DNA of 64,000 bases. Origin: Chrysaora quinquecirrha (lineage: Eukaryota > Cnidaria > Scyphozoa > Semaeostomeae > Pelagiidae). Shown here piece by piece: positions 32,680 through 43,734 of this stretch. The stretch is from positions 62,001-126,000 of the forward strand of contig JACTAT010000228.1 in NCBI GenBank assembly GCA_014526335.1, in the 5' to 3' direction. The position numbers were made by a program, and so were the translations under genes. Under the pieces are notes generated by a model. It did not search any database, was not told the DNA's origin, and saw only the letters and a list, made by a program, of their open reading frames with translations. Numbering within the stretch: the first letter of the stretch is position 1; each line of letters begins with the position of its first letter.

Positions 32680-34823
32680 CTTAAAAGTTTTGTGTGAAGT
32701 AAGGGGACTGGGTCCCAGTTATATGTTTTTTAACTTTATAGTGTATCCGATGTAAGTTACCATTGTTCAAAGCTAGCTCCTCAGCCAACCTCCCATATAG
32801 AGCATTTCGGGGCCTATGATCGGTATGCTCCATTCCATATGGGCGCCCCCTCACTCCTGCGTCCAGGAATGATGCTAGCAGAACCAGTAACATATAAGGT
32901 GTGAGTGTATCATGTTCATTGAATCTCATTTGTGTCATTAGCATTCATTGTGAATTTTGTGTGAGTTAGAAAATCTCCAATATTTTGTGCCTTTTCATCG
33001 CCAGAATTGGAGGTTTTGTCCAAATGTGTTTTAATTCATCATCCTCAGTGATTATATTCCAATGTTGTTTTAAAATGTTGCGAATATTAATTGTTTTGTT
33101 GTCATATGGTATAATAAAAGGTAGATTTCTACCACTGTTATTATCATCAGAAGGATTTCTTTTTTGGTTATAAAGTAAATCATTTTGCGATAGTTCCAAA
33201 ACTTTATTGAATTGTTTATCGATCTCTTTTGGATCATACCCTCTGCCAACCAAGTGGCCTTTCAGGTTTTTAAGATTTGTGAGTAACTCGCCATTATCAG
33301 TTGTGACTTTTCTGTATCTTAGTGCTTGGCTGTAAATTACCCCTGCCTTACTGCTCCAAGGGTGAAAAGAATCCCTATGGAGTAAGCCACAGGAGTCTGT
33401 TGGTTTCTGATATAAAGAACTAGTAACAGTTCCATCTTCTGTTAAATTTATAGTTGTATCTAAGAAATTAATCTTGTGTTTTGAGAAGGATGATTCAAAT
33501 TTTATAGAATGATGTACAGTATTGATGTACCCAAGAAATAGTTGGAGATCTTCAAAAGAGTGTGGCCATATGAAAATATATCATCAATGTATCTCTTCCA
33601 GATTATAGGGGTTTTTGCCCTTGGGGCGTTGTTCAATATATTGTTTTCTATAGACGTCATAAATATGTTCGCATAATTGGGGGCAAATGGGCTACCCATT
33701 GCTGCCCCCCTGACCTGCTGGTAGAATTTACCGTTGAATGTAAAGTAGTTGTGCTTTAAGATAAAGTTCATCATTATCTCCATATATTGTATTGGGAGGG
33801 GGCGTGGCTGCCCCATAGTGTTGTACGAGTGCATTTAGGCATGCGTTTATGCCCTCTTGATGTGGAATGTTTGTATATAGAGATTTGACGTCTAATGTAA
33901 CTAGCCACGAGTTGTTAGGGACATAGTCCCCCAAACTCAGTATAATTTGGAGAAAGTGTGTGGTGTCTTTGATGTATGAGTCACTTTTTTCAACTATAGG
34001 CCTTAGGCAATAATCAAGATATGATGAGAGTTTCTCCGTCGGAGAATTACAACCAGACAAGATTGGTCTCCCCGGGATTCCCTCTTTATGGATTTTTGGA
34101 AGTAAATAAAATATAGGTGTTCTGATATTTGTGTTTGGTGTCAAGTATTTGTATAGAGTTTTATCTATAAGGCCCTTACGACAAAGATGTGTTGTTAATG
34201 TTGTGATCTGAAAAGCTACTTCAGCTGTTAGATCTCTTGTTTGTTGAGTGTAATATCTCCCATCAGAAAGTTGTATCATAGCTTCATTAAGATACAGTGT
34301 TTTTGGCCAGAGGACTGTCGTTGCACCCTTAGCAGCTTTGGATATGGATATATCAGATATACTTTCAAGTTGGGCAAGAGCCTCTCTTTCTAGATTATCA
34401 AGGTTGTAAGTATTTTTATGATTACGGGAGAAGAGATAAACAATATCCCTTTCAACCGCCTCAAGGTAATTGTAAACATTGATATTTTCAACTTCATCTG
34501 GTTGCCAGATAGATTTCACCTTGAAGGGTGTTGTTGTGTTGTTATCAGAATCTTGTCTAAAGTGATAGTGTATCAACATTCGTCTTTTGAAATCTAGAAA
34601 CGCCCTTTTTGCCTCATATATATTTACAGGTTTTGGTGTAACTACGAATGAGAGTCCCTTATTTAGGACCGACATTTGTGCATTTGTAAGAATTGTATCA
34701 CTCAAATTGAGAATATTATTATGGGCTTTATTGTAGGCAGCTTGTACCTCACGTTTTAAATATTTTCGCGCCCAGAGATTTGTGTTGTTTAGACCTAGGG
34801 CGTGGTCTTCTTTTATGGCCTAA
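32680..34823 (-). pseudogene. PLE reverse transcriptase, long copy
   Basis: Open on the minus strand from about 34823 to 33728: NLSDTILTNAQMSVLNKGLSF (linker helix), IFYLLPKIHKEGIPGRPILS, TEKLSSYLDYCLRPI and LVTLDVKSLYTNIPH (catalytic Asp of motif A). A shift near 33800 leads to GAAMGSPFAPNYANIFM and WKRYIDDIF (YIDD catalytic motif). A second shift near 33585 leads to a thumb region and, at 33253-32966, RGYDPKEIDKQF and NLPFIIPYDNKT. Motif order and LLPKIHK are diagnostic of PLEs. No GIY-YIG domain is visible downstream to 32680, so it is either truncated or an endonuclease-less PLE. Inactive because of the two shifts. Confidence 0.85.
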
Positions 34824-35081
34824 GATTTTTCTAAGGCTTGTTGTATTATAAGAGTTTTTAAAACTCGGATTTCTGATAGGTACTGAGGGGAAAGTAAAAG
34901 ATAAACAAGAAATAGAATGTGCAACACCGTTAATTGATAAAGCAAGAGCAACAAATCAAACAGTATGAACCATAAATAAGAAAATAACAATTAGATGCTA
35001 CATGATATCATAGGTGTATATCATAATGTTAGTATAAGTTGAAAAGTTGTTTTATAAAAGTCTGGTTATATAGTGTTAATT

Positions 35082-35800
35082 TTATTGTCTGGGACATTTA
35101 GCACCAGTGGTAGGGCCTTCTCTTCTACAACGGTATTTGATGTGTTTATCAAGTGCCAATCTCTCGGCCGATTTATATATATTCTGGAATTCGTCTCCAT
35201 GACGTTTCTTACCAATTAGTTTGTACGATTTAGTGCACTCTTCTTGTGCTTCACTCATGGACTTATGGTGTTTGGCCAAGAGGCCGCACATTGTTTTGGC
35301 GAATGTGTCATTTGCCTCTGACATCTCAGATAAGATGTCAGAGGATATATCATTCTTGTATTGAATTGTTATATTTGGCGAGAGAAACTGAGGTATCTCC
35401 CACTTGTTTCTGCCTTTGTATATTCTTTGTGCTTGTCACTATGAAAATACTGACTTGCAAGGCTATTTGATATAAGTTTGACAATTTCATGGTTATCGCT
35501 ATTACCTTTTCGTTCATTTTTATTTTGTACAGTCTCACTTTTTGCTATTCTGTGTCTCCTTGTGTCCTTTTTGGGGATTCTATAGTTTGACAGGCCCATT
35601 CGCCTGGCACCAGACGTCCCTTTCTCTGCGTCCTTGTTCTCTGAGTCGTTTTTGTTGTTTTTGTCTCTTTTTGAGCTCTTCGTGTTTTTTTGTGGCTTCT
35701 GACCACACTGTATGGTTAAAGCATTATCACAGCTTTCACTGCTACTCGTTTCATTGGCAGATATCTCTATTTGATCCTCTGTAATCTCGTCATATTCAGC
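35082..35800 (-). pseudogene. Possible PLE ORF1: Ser/Lys-rich basic protein
   Basis: Directly upstream of the RT on the same strand. The first half (35800-35369) is acidic, then Ser/Lys rich (TKSSKRDKNNKNDSENKD), then basic (RIPKKDTRRHRIAK). After a frame change near 35360 come MSEANDTFAKTMCGLLAKH, SMSEAQEECTKSYKLIG and a basic end ending in a stop at 35082. Low complexity plus basic patches would suit nucleic-acid binding. No known motif, so assignment to the PLE rests on position and strand. Confidence 0.4.
35315..35344. other. Perfect 12-bp hairpin with 6-nt loop
   Basis: CCTCTGACATCT, loop CAGATA, AGATGTCAGAGG, inside the ORF1-like coding stretch. Confidence 0.75.
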
Positions 35801-35908
35801 GAGTATATTATCTGCGGGTGTAGGTATAGGTATAAGTATATATATTTCAATATTTATTATCAATTGTAATGTATACTTTATCAAGAGCAATGAAATAAAA
35901 TAAAACCA

Positions 35909-36386
35909 GTGATGGAGAGTAGAGTGAGAGCATTTGGAGACAAGGCAGAATCTGCGATGAGGCACATGGACAGTGCTTTGGTCGAGCTGGAACTGGATAT
36001 GGAGGCAGCGATGTACGATTTTATAAAAGGGAAGACGGCGCTTGGCGAAGAAAGATTGAAGAGGGCTTGCGCATATGTAAGGCAGCGCATGAGAAAGGGA
36101 CTGGAGAGCTGAAGACCGCGAAGAAGAAAGTCATAGCCGAAATCGGAGAATTGTGGACCGCGGAAAAAGCCAGGATGAAAGAGGGCGTGAAAAAGAGCTG
36201 GAGGAAGAGACAGATGCGGAGTTTATATGCGGAGCGGATCAAGTGGAAGAGGAGTATAGACTGGAAGAGCCCTGGAAGAAGATGGAACAGCAGGAAGAGA
36301 AACTGGCGGAAGAGAAACAGGAAGAAAGGAAAGTGGCGTCAGAGGAGAAGGATGGGAAAGAGCAGGGAGAGAATGAACAGTATTGA
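35909..36386 (+). pseudogene. Charged coiled-coil protein, two frameshifts, higher GC than surroundings
   Basis: Three overlapping frames give one continuous helical protein. 35909-36112 reads MRHMDSALVELELDMEAA and LGEERLKRACAYVRQRM; one frame over, GELKTAKKKVIAEIGELWTA; then 36153-36386, KELEEETDAEF and EEKLAEEKQEERKVASEEKD to a TGA. Nearly all residues are Glu, Lys, Arg, Ala and Met with heptad-like spacing, so a long coiled coil is likely. Local GC is clearly above the flanks, suggesting a recent arrival or selection on coding. Could be a Gag-like or host structural protein fragment. Confidence 0.4.
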
Positions 36387-36399
36387 CTTACAGTTATTA

Positions 36400-38560
36400 T
36401 AGTTTAAAATTTAGCGTATTGTAGATAATGCTGATTTTGAGTAAAATACATATCAGTTAGCTGACGACGAAAATGATATTTACTATGCGTACATATCTTA
36501 ATTCGATGATCGACAAAGGCAAGGCGTTCGCAGGTTTGTTTTTCAGAAGGACTTGCACGTGTAGGAACACGTCCGGGTAAAAGGGAAATCGAATAAAAAT
36601 AGAAGGTGAACCGAAGAATCTGACAAATCCAAAGATGGGTGGCTATATGACGACAAATTTGCATGAGTCAGCGCGGCTAGGCGTGTAAAGAGAGGTGTAG
36701 CGTCGGTGAGTGCGAAGGAGACACCATGTTGTTGTTGCTGTGCGTGCTATTCTCCGCAAGTAAAGACCGGGCAATCATTGAGTCCGGGTAGAAGGGAGAA
36801 GTCCGGGTAGAAATAGGAGGAAATCTTAAAATTGCTATGAATAATTGAATCAGGATAAGAAATCGAAAATAACAAATTTTCCCCATCCCCCGCTTTTCAT
36901 AGCAAGGTGAATAAACATAAAGCAAGGAAATTAAGCTGAAATTGTTTTCAAAGACAGGGTCAAAATCTTTCCTCCAGGAAACCTAGCTTTTTCAAAGGCG
37001 TTTTGAGAAATCAGAAAATCATGAACCAGTAATTAATCAATCAAGACAACAAAAAACCACAAGGGTCATTAACGCGAAATTGCCTGTTAATAGGTAAAAA
37101 AAACATGACGAGTATCTAAAAAAATCACGAGAAATATTTTCTTGGTTGCAAGCCAAAAAAGGGAAAAGGATATGAAAATAAATGTAAAAAATAGATTGAT
37201 AGGAATGATGCAATGATCCAATTAATTAAAACAAAAACATGACGAGTATCTAAAATAAATCAAGAGGAGTATTTTCTTGGTTGCAAGCCAAAAAGGGGAA
37301 AACGATATGAAAATAAATGTAGAAAATAGATTGACAAGAACGATGCAATGATGCAATTAATTAAAAATGCCATGAATATGAATATTAATCTAGGTGAGGG
37401 AGAAATGCATTATGTTTTTAAAGAAAATAAAGCCATTACGAAAATCACACAAATGCTTAGAGGATCATTAACTCTGAAACCACGTTCATGTTTACTAAAA
37501 CGACGGTGCATTGAATCCTGGCCCGACAACGTTTCGAACCCTGTCATGTGTGCCACATAACACATCGACCCTTAAAGACCCTTCTGAGCTGTGAAGCAGC
37601 AGCTAAACTGAAATTATGTTGTAATGGCACAAGCCACCCCGTGACTGGTTGAAACGAGGAGGCTCTTTGTTTCTTAACACAGTCAGCCAGGGGCACGCTT
37701 CCAAGGTTGAGCTTGCCAACCTTTGTTTGCAAAACCACCGTTACTGTATGAAATGTATGACCTTTGTTTCCCATTTTCCCCGGTCCGATATCACAACAAA
37801 AGTGCTGGTATTTGCAACCCCACGAGTCAGGTGGAAGCAGCGGGCACCCGAAGCTGTCATGATGGCACGCCTACAACTCGGGTGCTCAAGACCCACTGGA
37901 CTTCGCACAACCCGGCACGGCCCAACCCGAGGAGCTACCGACACCAGTTGACCCACATGCCAACATCAAATTTTAGTATATAAGATTATCATAAATTTAA
38001 ATAAATTGTGGCGTAATGGAAATTGACTATTGTTTTAGAACTTCCAGCAGCAAATTTGATATTTTCATGAATGCTGTTAGCATAAATGTAGAAGTCATAA
38101 TAGGTTTTCACACAATGAGGCAAAATTATGAATATAAGAAGATGTGCAGATGAAAAAAGAAGACATGGAAATAAGAAGAAACTAATGTTACAATATGAAG
38201 CATCAGAGAAGCAATTTGCCTAAGCCATCCAAAATCTGACTGACACTGTCAGCAGAATTAATGTATGTCTTAGGGTTTTGCAGTTATGCAGATTATGCTA
38301 CATCCAGCAATGCCAAATCAATATAATTTGTCTCTTACCCCCGTCAGACCCATGGTGATGGCATGTACAATCATCAGTGCCAAAACCTATACAATACAAA
38401 ATCTTGCAATGATTCAACAGCCTAGTCATCAGTTGAATATTTAAAAGGATGATCAATGTTCGGTAAATCTGAACAATACCATAAGTTGATCACAACAATA
38501 AATTTATTTAACTGTAATGCATATACATTGCAACTATCTGTATGTTGATAATCAATGTTT
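36400..38560. other. Intergenic with a 134-bp tandem duplication, no supported gene
   Basis: Apart from the duplication at 37103-37370 only short ORFs occur. Around 37500-37960 GC rises locally, but no frame looks like a known protein. Confidence 0.45.
37103..37370. repeat. 134-bp tandem duplication
   Basis: ACATGACGAGTATCTAAA begins at 37103 and 37237. Both copies run through TTTTCTTGGTTGCAAGCC and end in GATGCAATGAT(C/G)CAATTAA. Confidence 0.85.
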
Positions 38561-38599
38561 TTGAGAAAAGAATAAATTTTTCTTTTCTTGGGACTCCCC

Positions 38600-39190
38600 A
38601 AAGTTAACCATTATTGCCGCCTTTGCTATTTGTGGTTGGATTCTTTCTCATGTGCAACTGTTGACTTGATGCATTCATCTTCTATATTTTCTATTTGCAT
38701 CTCACAAAAGTTGTACATGATGAAAAATGCATATAACATCTGGCAGAAAAACTTTTGAAACGTCTATATCTCTCTGAAGAATTGCTGCTCAACTGTGTTT
38801 ACCCCATTTGAATATTCTTTCATAATATCTGGTTGAAGGGAATAAGCATTGTCCCCATGCAAGCAAAGTGGTAAACTTTCCTGACATTTAACAAACCCTT
38901 TTGGGCAGGGAGGGAAAGCGTGATTTTGTAGGATAGCATTAATTTGTGGGATGGTGAAAATGTGTGCATCATGTACACATCCAGGCCACTAGATAACACC
39001 ATCCATGAAGCAGTATTGATAACCACAAGTGGCCTGGCAATCAATGAATACATACCTGTTCTCTCTGTTTAGGTAACCTGTTGGGCTCATTGATTGTTGT
39101 TTGATGACAACATGTGTTCCTTCCATGGCCTCAGTGCATTTCGGGATCACATGGTGCTCATAGAAATTGGCTGGCAGAAATTCGACATCT
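38600..39190 (-). pseudogene. PIF/Harbinger-type DDE transposase fragment
   Basis: One minus-strand frame with one stop: IPKCTEAMEGTHVVIKQ, PTGYLNRENRYVFIDCQ, FMDGVI, stop, WPGCVHDAHIFTIPQINAIL, LHGDNAYSLQPDIMKEY. This is the DDE_4 layout (GIDGTH..., then WPGSVHDARV..., then GDxAYPL...). The first catalytic Asp is replaced by Glu (AMEGTH), the second (GDNAYS) is present, and the final Glu region is unclear after EQQFFREI. Dead copy, unrelated in detail to the THAP transposase at 47 kb. Confidence 0.7.
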
Positions 39191-39939
39191 TCTTCCTAAG
39201 CTTGAGTTTGAATCAATAAAAAATATACTTAAATGGCTTTTTGAACAATGTTTCAAGTAAAGTTGCAGTTTTTCAACCAGGTGTTCCAATTTTCAGGTCT
39301 CTTTCTTCTGAATCTTTAAAATCATTTGGTCTCGAACCAACAGCCAATCAACTGCCCAAAAACTATGGTAATTTGCAGAAAATTTAAGGTAGAACATCAA
39401 AATGAGGCAGACAGTGCTGACATGTGTGTGGCTTTATGAAGAGATCAAGAATTTTCAAGGAGAAGCATGCAAAACAATCCATTTAATTTTTGTTATGTGC
39501 CAGAAAAATATTTATTACAAATTTGTAGTAATTATAAAAATGCTGTCAGAGTACCAATTATAATTTTCATAATGTCTATACTTTTTATACTTAGAAACAG
39601 TACCCTACCATCAGCTTGGGTGACTTTGGACTCCTGGGTGACTTCGGACACACTCACTATCTTGCATTTTATCACTGTAAACACATATAGCACTTAACGA
39701 CTAGCGCAGTCACCATGTCTGTTTTGACATTCAGCAACCTTCCATTCTGATGACGAAATTTGAAACACTTTTTTCTTTGCCTCCCTTCCCTGATATTTTA
39801 GAGAAACATTGATGGAGAGCGTTTTCTGAATTCATAGGTATAGTCTATACCCTTTTGGAAATCTTGAAAATTTGTTAGTCGAGCTTTTAGTAAAAGAGAG
39901 TCATTTTCTGTTTGACTACCACTAGTAGTCAAACTTACA

Positions 39940-40260
39940 ATGAGTAAAAAAAAGGAAAAAATGGTGCCAGAAGAACTACAATCCAGCTCCACACCAGCAA
40001 CACCACAAAAAAGCTCCACAAATGCATGTTACAGAAGAAAACAGGTAGCTGCTGTTGCCAATGAAATCAAATGGATATGTAACAGCTGCGGCAATGGCTT
40101 GGCTGGTGACCATGGCGATGGGAATCAGTGGATTGTTTGTGATATATGTGATGATGCTTTTCATCTGCAATGCTCTGGAACCAAGTATGAAAAAAACGAA
40201 AATTGCGACATAGATATCACTGAGATGAATTTCTTTTGCCCAAATTGCGATCAATATTAA
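39940..40260 (+). CDS. Small PHD-finger protein, 106 aa, intact frame
   Basis: ATG at 39940 and stop at 40258-40260 with no breaks. The first 35 residues are basic and Ser/Pro/Thr rich (QSSSTPATPQKSST). Then a PHD-type zinc module: CNSCGNGL, about 14 residues, WIVCDICDDAFHLQCSG, then MNFFCPNCDQY (C4-H-C3 spacing, with Trp before the third pair). PHD fingers usually read histone H3 tails. This one also resembles the C-terminal PHD-like tails of some jerky/pogo-type animal transposases, so it may be the last exon of a dead element. No intron signs inside. Confidence 0.6.
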   Translation: MSKKKEKMVPEELQSSSTPATPQKSSTNACYRRKQVAAVANEIKWICNSCGNGLAGDHGDGNQWIVCDICDDAFHLQCSGTKYEKNENCDIDITEMNFFCPNCDQY

Positions 40261-40379
40261 AAAAGAACACACAGTTTTTGTCTTGTCATTTCTCCTCTCA
40301 AGTATCCTTTTGTTAATCAATCATGACGATTAATGATATTATATACCTAACTAAGGCACATTTCATAAAAATTTAGACG

Positions 40380-40565
40380 AGATATATGACAGAAATATGT
40401 CAATCATTTAACACAATATCAATGGATCAATCACTAACCTTTTAAGAAATTCTTCGCATCTTTTTTATATTGCTTGTTTAACACAATATCAATGGATCAA
40501 TCACTTACCTTTTAATAAATTCTTCACATCTTTTTTATATTGCTTTTTTATTTCTTTAGACATCG
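40380..40565. repeat. 60-bp tandem duplication covering an exon end and its donor
   Basis: TTTAACACAATATCAATGGATCAATCACT occurs starting near 40407 and 40467; the flanking TTTTAA(G/T)AAATTCTTC(G/A)CATC repeats too. On the minus strand it copies the last codons and the GTAAGT-like donor of the exon at 40512-40836. Confidence 0.7.
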
Positions 40566-40836
40566 ATGAATTATTGTCTTGACATAAAATATGAATAAAC
40601 AGTTCATCTAAATTTAAATCTTCTAACAATTTGGATGTATAAGAAAGATAATTCAAAATATGTCTCAATAAGTCAGCCAGCAAAGAGTTATTGGTGCAAA
40701 GTTGATAGTTCTTCTTATTATGAAGTACTGCATAGTCATTCTTCTTCAACTCTGTTAATTTGAATGTATGATGTATTAGAGCAGCAAAACTATTTGCTTT
40801 CGAAATATTGCATGATCCTTCCTTATATCGTCCCAT
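40512..40836 (-). CDS. Hypothetical exon, about 108 aa, ending at a GTAAGT donor
   Basis: ATG at 40836. Reads YKEGSCNISKANSFAALIHH, a helical Asn/Leu-rich stretch, and ends KKDVKNLLK at AAAAG/GTAAGT. Not recognised. A clean donor and an uninterrupted frame favour a real exon, but I find no partner exon. Confidence 0.35.
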
Positions 40837-41277
40837 CCGAATGTGAACAAAACTTCAGAAAAGATTGCTGAAGCTGTAAAGATATATACAGAGCTCAAGT
40901 AATTTACAAAGTCAAAAGGTTACAAGTATTTTAAAAAGGATAAGAACAGATGTATACTAAAGAGGGCAAAACATCAATCCTGCATGAAACACATAAGAGC
41001 AGTTCATTTTCAACTTTTGACACTAGAGGTAGAAAACAAGTGATCAGATAGCAAGCAAAATGAAATCTTTGAAGACACTACATACAACGATAAAGAAACT
41101 CGATGTCATGATGCTGAATATGATGATATAAGAGTAAAACTCAATTTTACTGACAAGTAAAGTACTCAAAAAAAACTGCAGCTGAAACAATAATAAGTAT
41201 TTTTCAATGACGTCATAACAAAAAATATACATAACAAATCATAATAAAAGTTTGTTTCATTAAACTTATCATATCTT

Positions 41278-41460
41278 ACTGTGCAGGAAATTTACCTGCA
41301 TTAAAAGATTCATTGATAAGATCAGCTACAGGTCCCGACAGTACATCACTTATATATTTAATCATCTTAATTGGTATATAATACGAACCGGGTGATTTTG
41401 AATAATCATGATTCATGATTTGATTTTTAACTTCTTCAAAACTAACTGGTGAAATGAAGA
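41278..41460 (-). pseudogene. LINE reverse transcriptase fragment (N-terminal RT)
   Basis: Minus-strand frame: FFISPVSFEEVKNQIMNHD, SPGSYYIPIKMIKYISDVL, GPVADLINESFNAGKFP. This is the pre-palm region of CR1/L2/Jockey-like LINEs (F.SPVS.EEV...I......SPG..IP...L........ L...IN.S...G.FP). No catalytic motif left. Confidence 0.65.
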
Positions 41461-41484
41461 AACTTTCTGCTAATGCTTATTATC

Positions 41485-42062
41485 TTATTTAATATTGTAA
41501 TGAAAAATGTCGGAAAACTGAGGGGCAACTCACTCCTTCAAAAAATGATGATGAGGGACAATTGACACAGGATAAGAATTCCGTCAACTTTGTTAAATAG
41601 TCCTATTCTCATTTTCAGAATTCTTAGACTTCAATTGGAAATCCCGGAAAACTGGAGGGACGCTTGACTCATTGACAACTGAATTGAGTTGAATTGTAAT
41701 GGAAAATGTCGGAAAACTGAGGGGCGATGCACTTGTTTGAAAAATGATGATGAGGGACGATTCACATAGGATAAGAAGTTTGTCTACTTTGTTAAATAGT
41801 CCTGTTCTCATTTTCAGAATTCTTAGACTTCAATGGGAAATCCAGGAAATTCAAAGGGGTGCTTGGCTCATTGACAACTGAATTGAGTTGAATTGTAATC
41901 GAAAATGTCGGAAGACCGAGGGGCGACTCACTCCTTCAAAAAATGATGATGAAGGACAATTCAATCAGGATAAGAATTTTTTCTACTTTGTTACATAGTC
42001 ATGTTCTCATTTTCAGAATTCCTAGACTTCAATTGGAAATCCCAGAAAATCATAGGGGCGCT
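41485..42062 (+). repeat. 199-bp repeat family, tandem array of about 2.9 copies
   Basis: ATGTCGG lies at 41507, 41706 and 41905 (199 bp apart). Each unit runs GAATTGTAATGGAAAATGTC, GGGGC.ACTCACT, AAAATGATGATGAGGGAC, ATAGGATAAGAA, CTACTTTGTTAAATAGTCCT, TTCAGAATTCTTAGACTTCA, CAACTGAATTGAGTTG. No protein motif and no pol III boxes seen. Confidence 0.8.
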
Positions 42063-42076
42063 TAACGCATAATTAT

Positions 42077-42283
42077 GTGATGTATTCTATTCGTCAATTG
42101 CAGGAGAGTATGCCACGCTTTGATGAAGACATATTGTTCTTTGGAGATGAAACGCCCATAAAAAGTGACAATTTATTTCATGATTCAGTCCAGCTTCTAC
42201 CTACTTTGGACGATAGTGTTCTTCCTACCATTAATAACGTAATCAATTTTGAGCATGCAGTAGACAATATGGAAACACGGTAG
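42077..42283 (+). CDS. Hypothetical 68-aa acidic ORF upstream of the HECT-like relic
   Basis: Reads MMYSIRQLQESMPRFDEDIL and ends after NVINFEHAVDNMETR. Acidic, with no motif. May be an N-terminal exon of the HECT-like gene, by position only. Confidence 0.25.
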   Translation: MMYSIRQLQESMPRFDEDILFFGDETPIKSDNLFHDSVQLLPTLDDSVLPTINNVINFEHAVDNMETR

Positions 42284-42699
42284 ATAGAGCTTCTTTCAGG
42301 CTGTTTCAGCTCAGTTTAACTTTTATACATCATGATTCTATGTTCATATTTAATTCTATTTTCCCACTCTTATTCATTCTTTTGCAATGTTGTCATGAAG
42401 CTATAAAAGTTGTTGATCCTGTAGACGTAATTGCAGTCATTTGGGAAAAGGAGATTTGAATTTGTGAAAAATGCGTTTGGACATCATTAGAAATTAGATA
42501 CAGCTACACTTGGTTCTATCTGGATTAAAATCTGCCTATTTTGACAAGTCATACAATGAAAAACACTATATTCCATACAGCATTTTCTTGTGTATAAGTG
42601 GGGCATGAAGTGAGGTCTCGGCACACAAAGCTTCAAAAAACGTTGTGCACTACTTATAAATTCCTCTCAACCAATTTCTATAAACTGTCGTATTTTTTC

Positions 42700-43670
42700 C
42701 GTATCACTATAATGGAAAAGTCATTAACGATCAGACGCACGCTTGTGCTTCCTGATATGGTTGAAGCATTCAAAGATCCATCAATTGTACGAAAGAGATT
42801 GGTGCTGACGGTAACAAACAAATGAGGAATCAAGGAAGAGGCAGCTGATTTGGGTGGTGTGATGAGGGACACTCTTTCCGCATTCTGGTGCGAGTTCTTC
42901 AAGGGACACACAGTTGGCTATGATGGAATGGTTCCATTTGTAAGACATAATTTTTTTCAATAAGACTGGAAGGCTGTCTGCAGAATTCTGAACAAAGGGT
43001 ATCAAGAGGCACGTTACTTCCCCCTAAGACTAAGTAATGGGTTTGTCATTGCTGCATTTTTCGGCAAATCTTAACTCTCTCCAGAATTATCATTACAGAG
43101 TTTCTTGATTTGGATTTCACGGGTGAATTGGGATGACATATTGGAACTGCTGTCAACTCTCTCCTCTAAAAGAATCCCAAAATCTGATGCTGATCTGCAT
43201 GATATCCTCTTGGAAATCGCCCAACAGGAAATGGTACAGAGACCCAGCTACATCAGAGAAGCTTGGGATGATATTCTGCAACAAGGAGTTATTTTAGTAA
43301 ACAAGAGTTAGAAAGTTTTCGAAGCATCAAAACCAACCGGAAAGAAGGTTATTGCTCTGCTGCGGGCCGAAATAGCAAATGATCAGGAGAGGGAAGTGTT
43401 TGGTTTTTTAAAAAAATTTGCACGTGGCTTGAGAGACGAGGATTTGTTGAAATTTATGTGCTTTGCCACTGGTGCGGATACAATGTGTGTCAAGCATATT
43501 GAAATTATTTTCACCCAGCTTTGAGATAAAGAAAGAAGAGTGATCGCTCACACCTGTGGACCCACACTGGAGGTGCCGGTGACATACGAGTCAAACGTCG
43601 TGTTTAAGGAGGAATTTTTAAATAACCTGCGTAGTGGATACTGGAATATGGATATTTGCATAGGACTTTC
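42700..43670 (+). pseudogene. HECT-like ubiquitin ligase domain, five in-frame stops
   Basis: A single plus-strand frame reads MEKSLTIRRTLVLPDMVEAF, EEAADLGGVMRDTLSAFW, GYDGMVPFVRH, DWKAVCRILNKGYQEARYFP, SFLIWISRVNWDDI and a C-terminus with VIAHTCGPTLEVPVTY and FKEEFLNNLRSGYWNMDI. The order (ADLGGV-R-D-FW, later HTC-x-x-x-LE-P) is that of the HECT-like C-terminal domain of uncharacterised animal proteins, with the putative catalytic Cys in HTCG. Stops lie at about 42823, 42960, 43071, 43309 and 43522, with no frameshift. Distinct in sequence from the intact HECT gene at 15 kb. Confidence 0.68.
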
Positions 43671-43734
43671 GTGTCTTTCATACCATACAAACATGGATTC
43701 CCTCTTTATAGGTTCGGAATCTTAGCTTTTGAAT

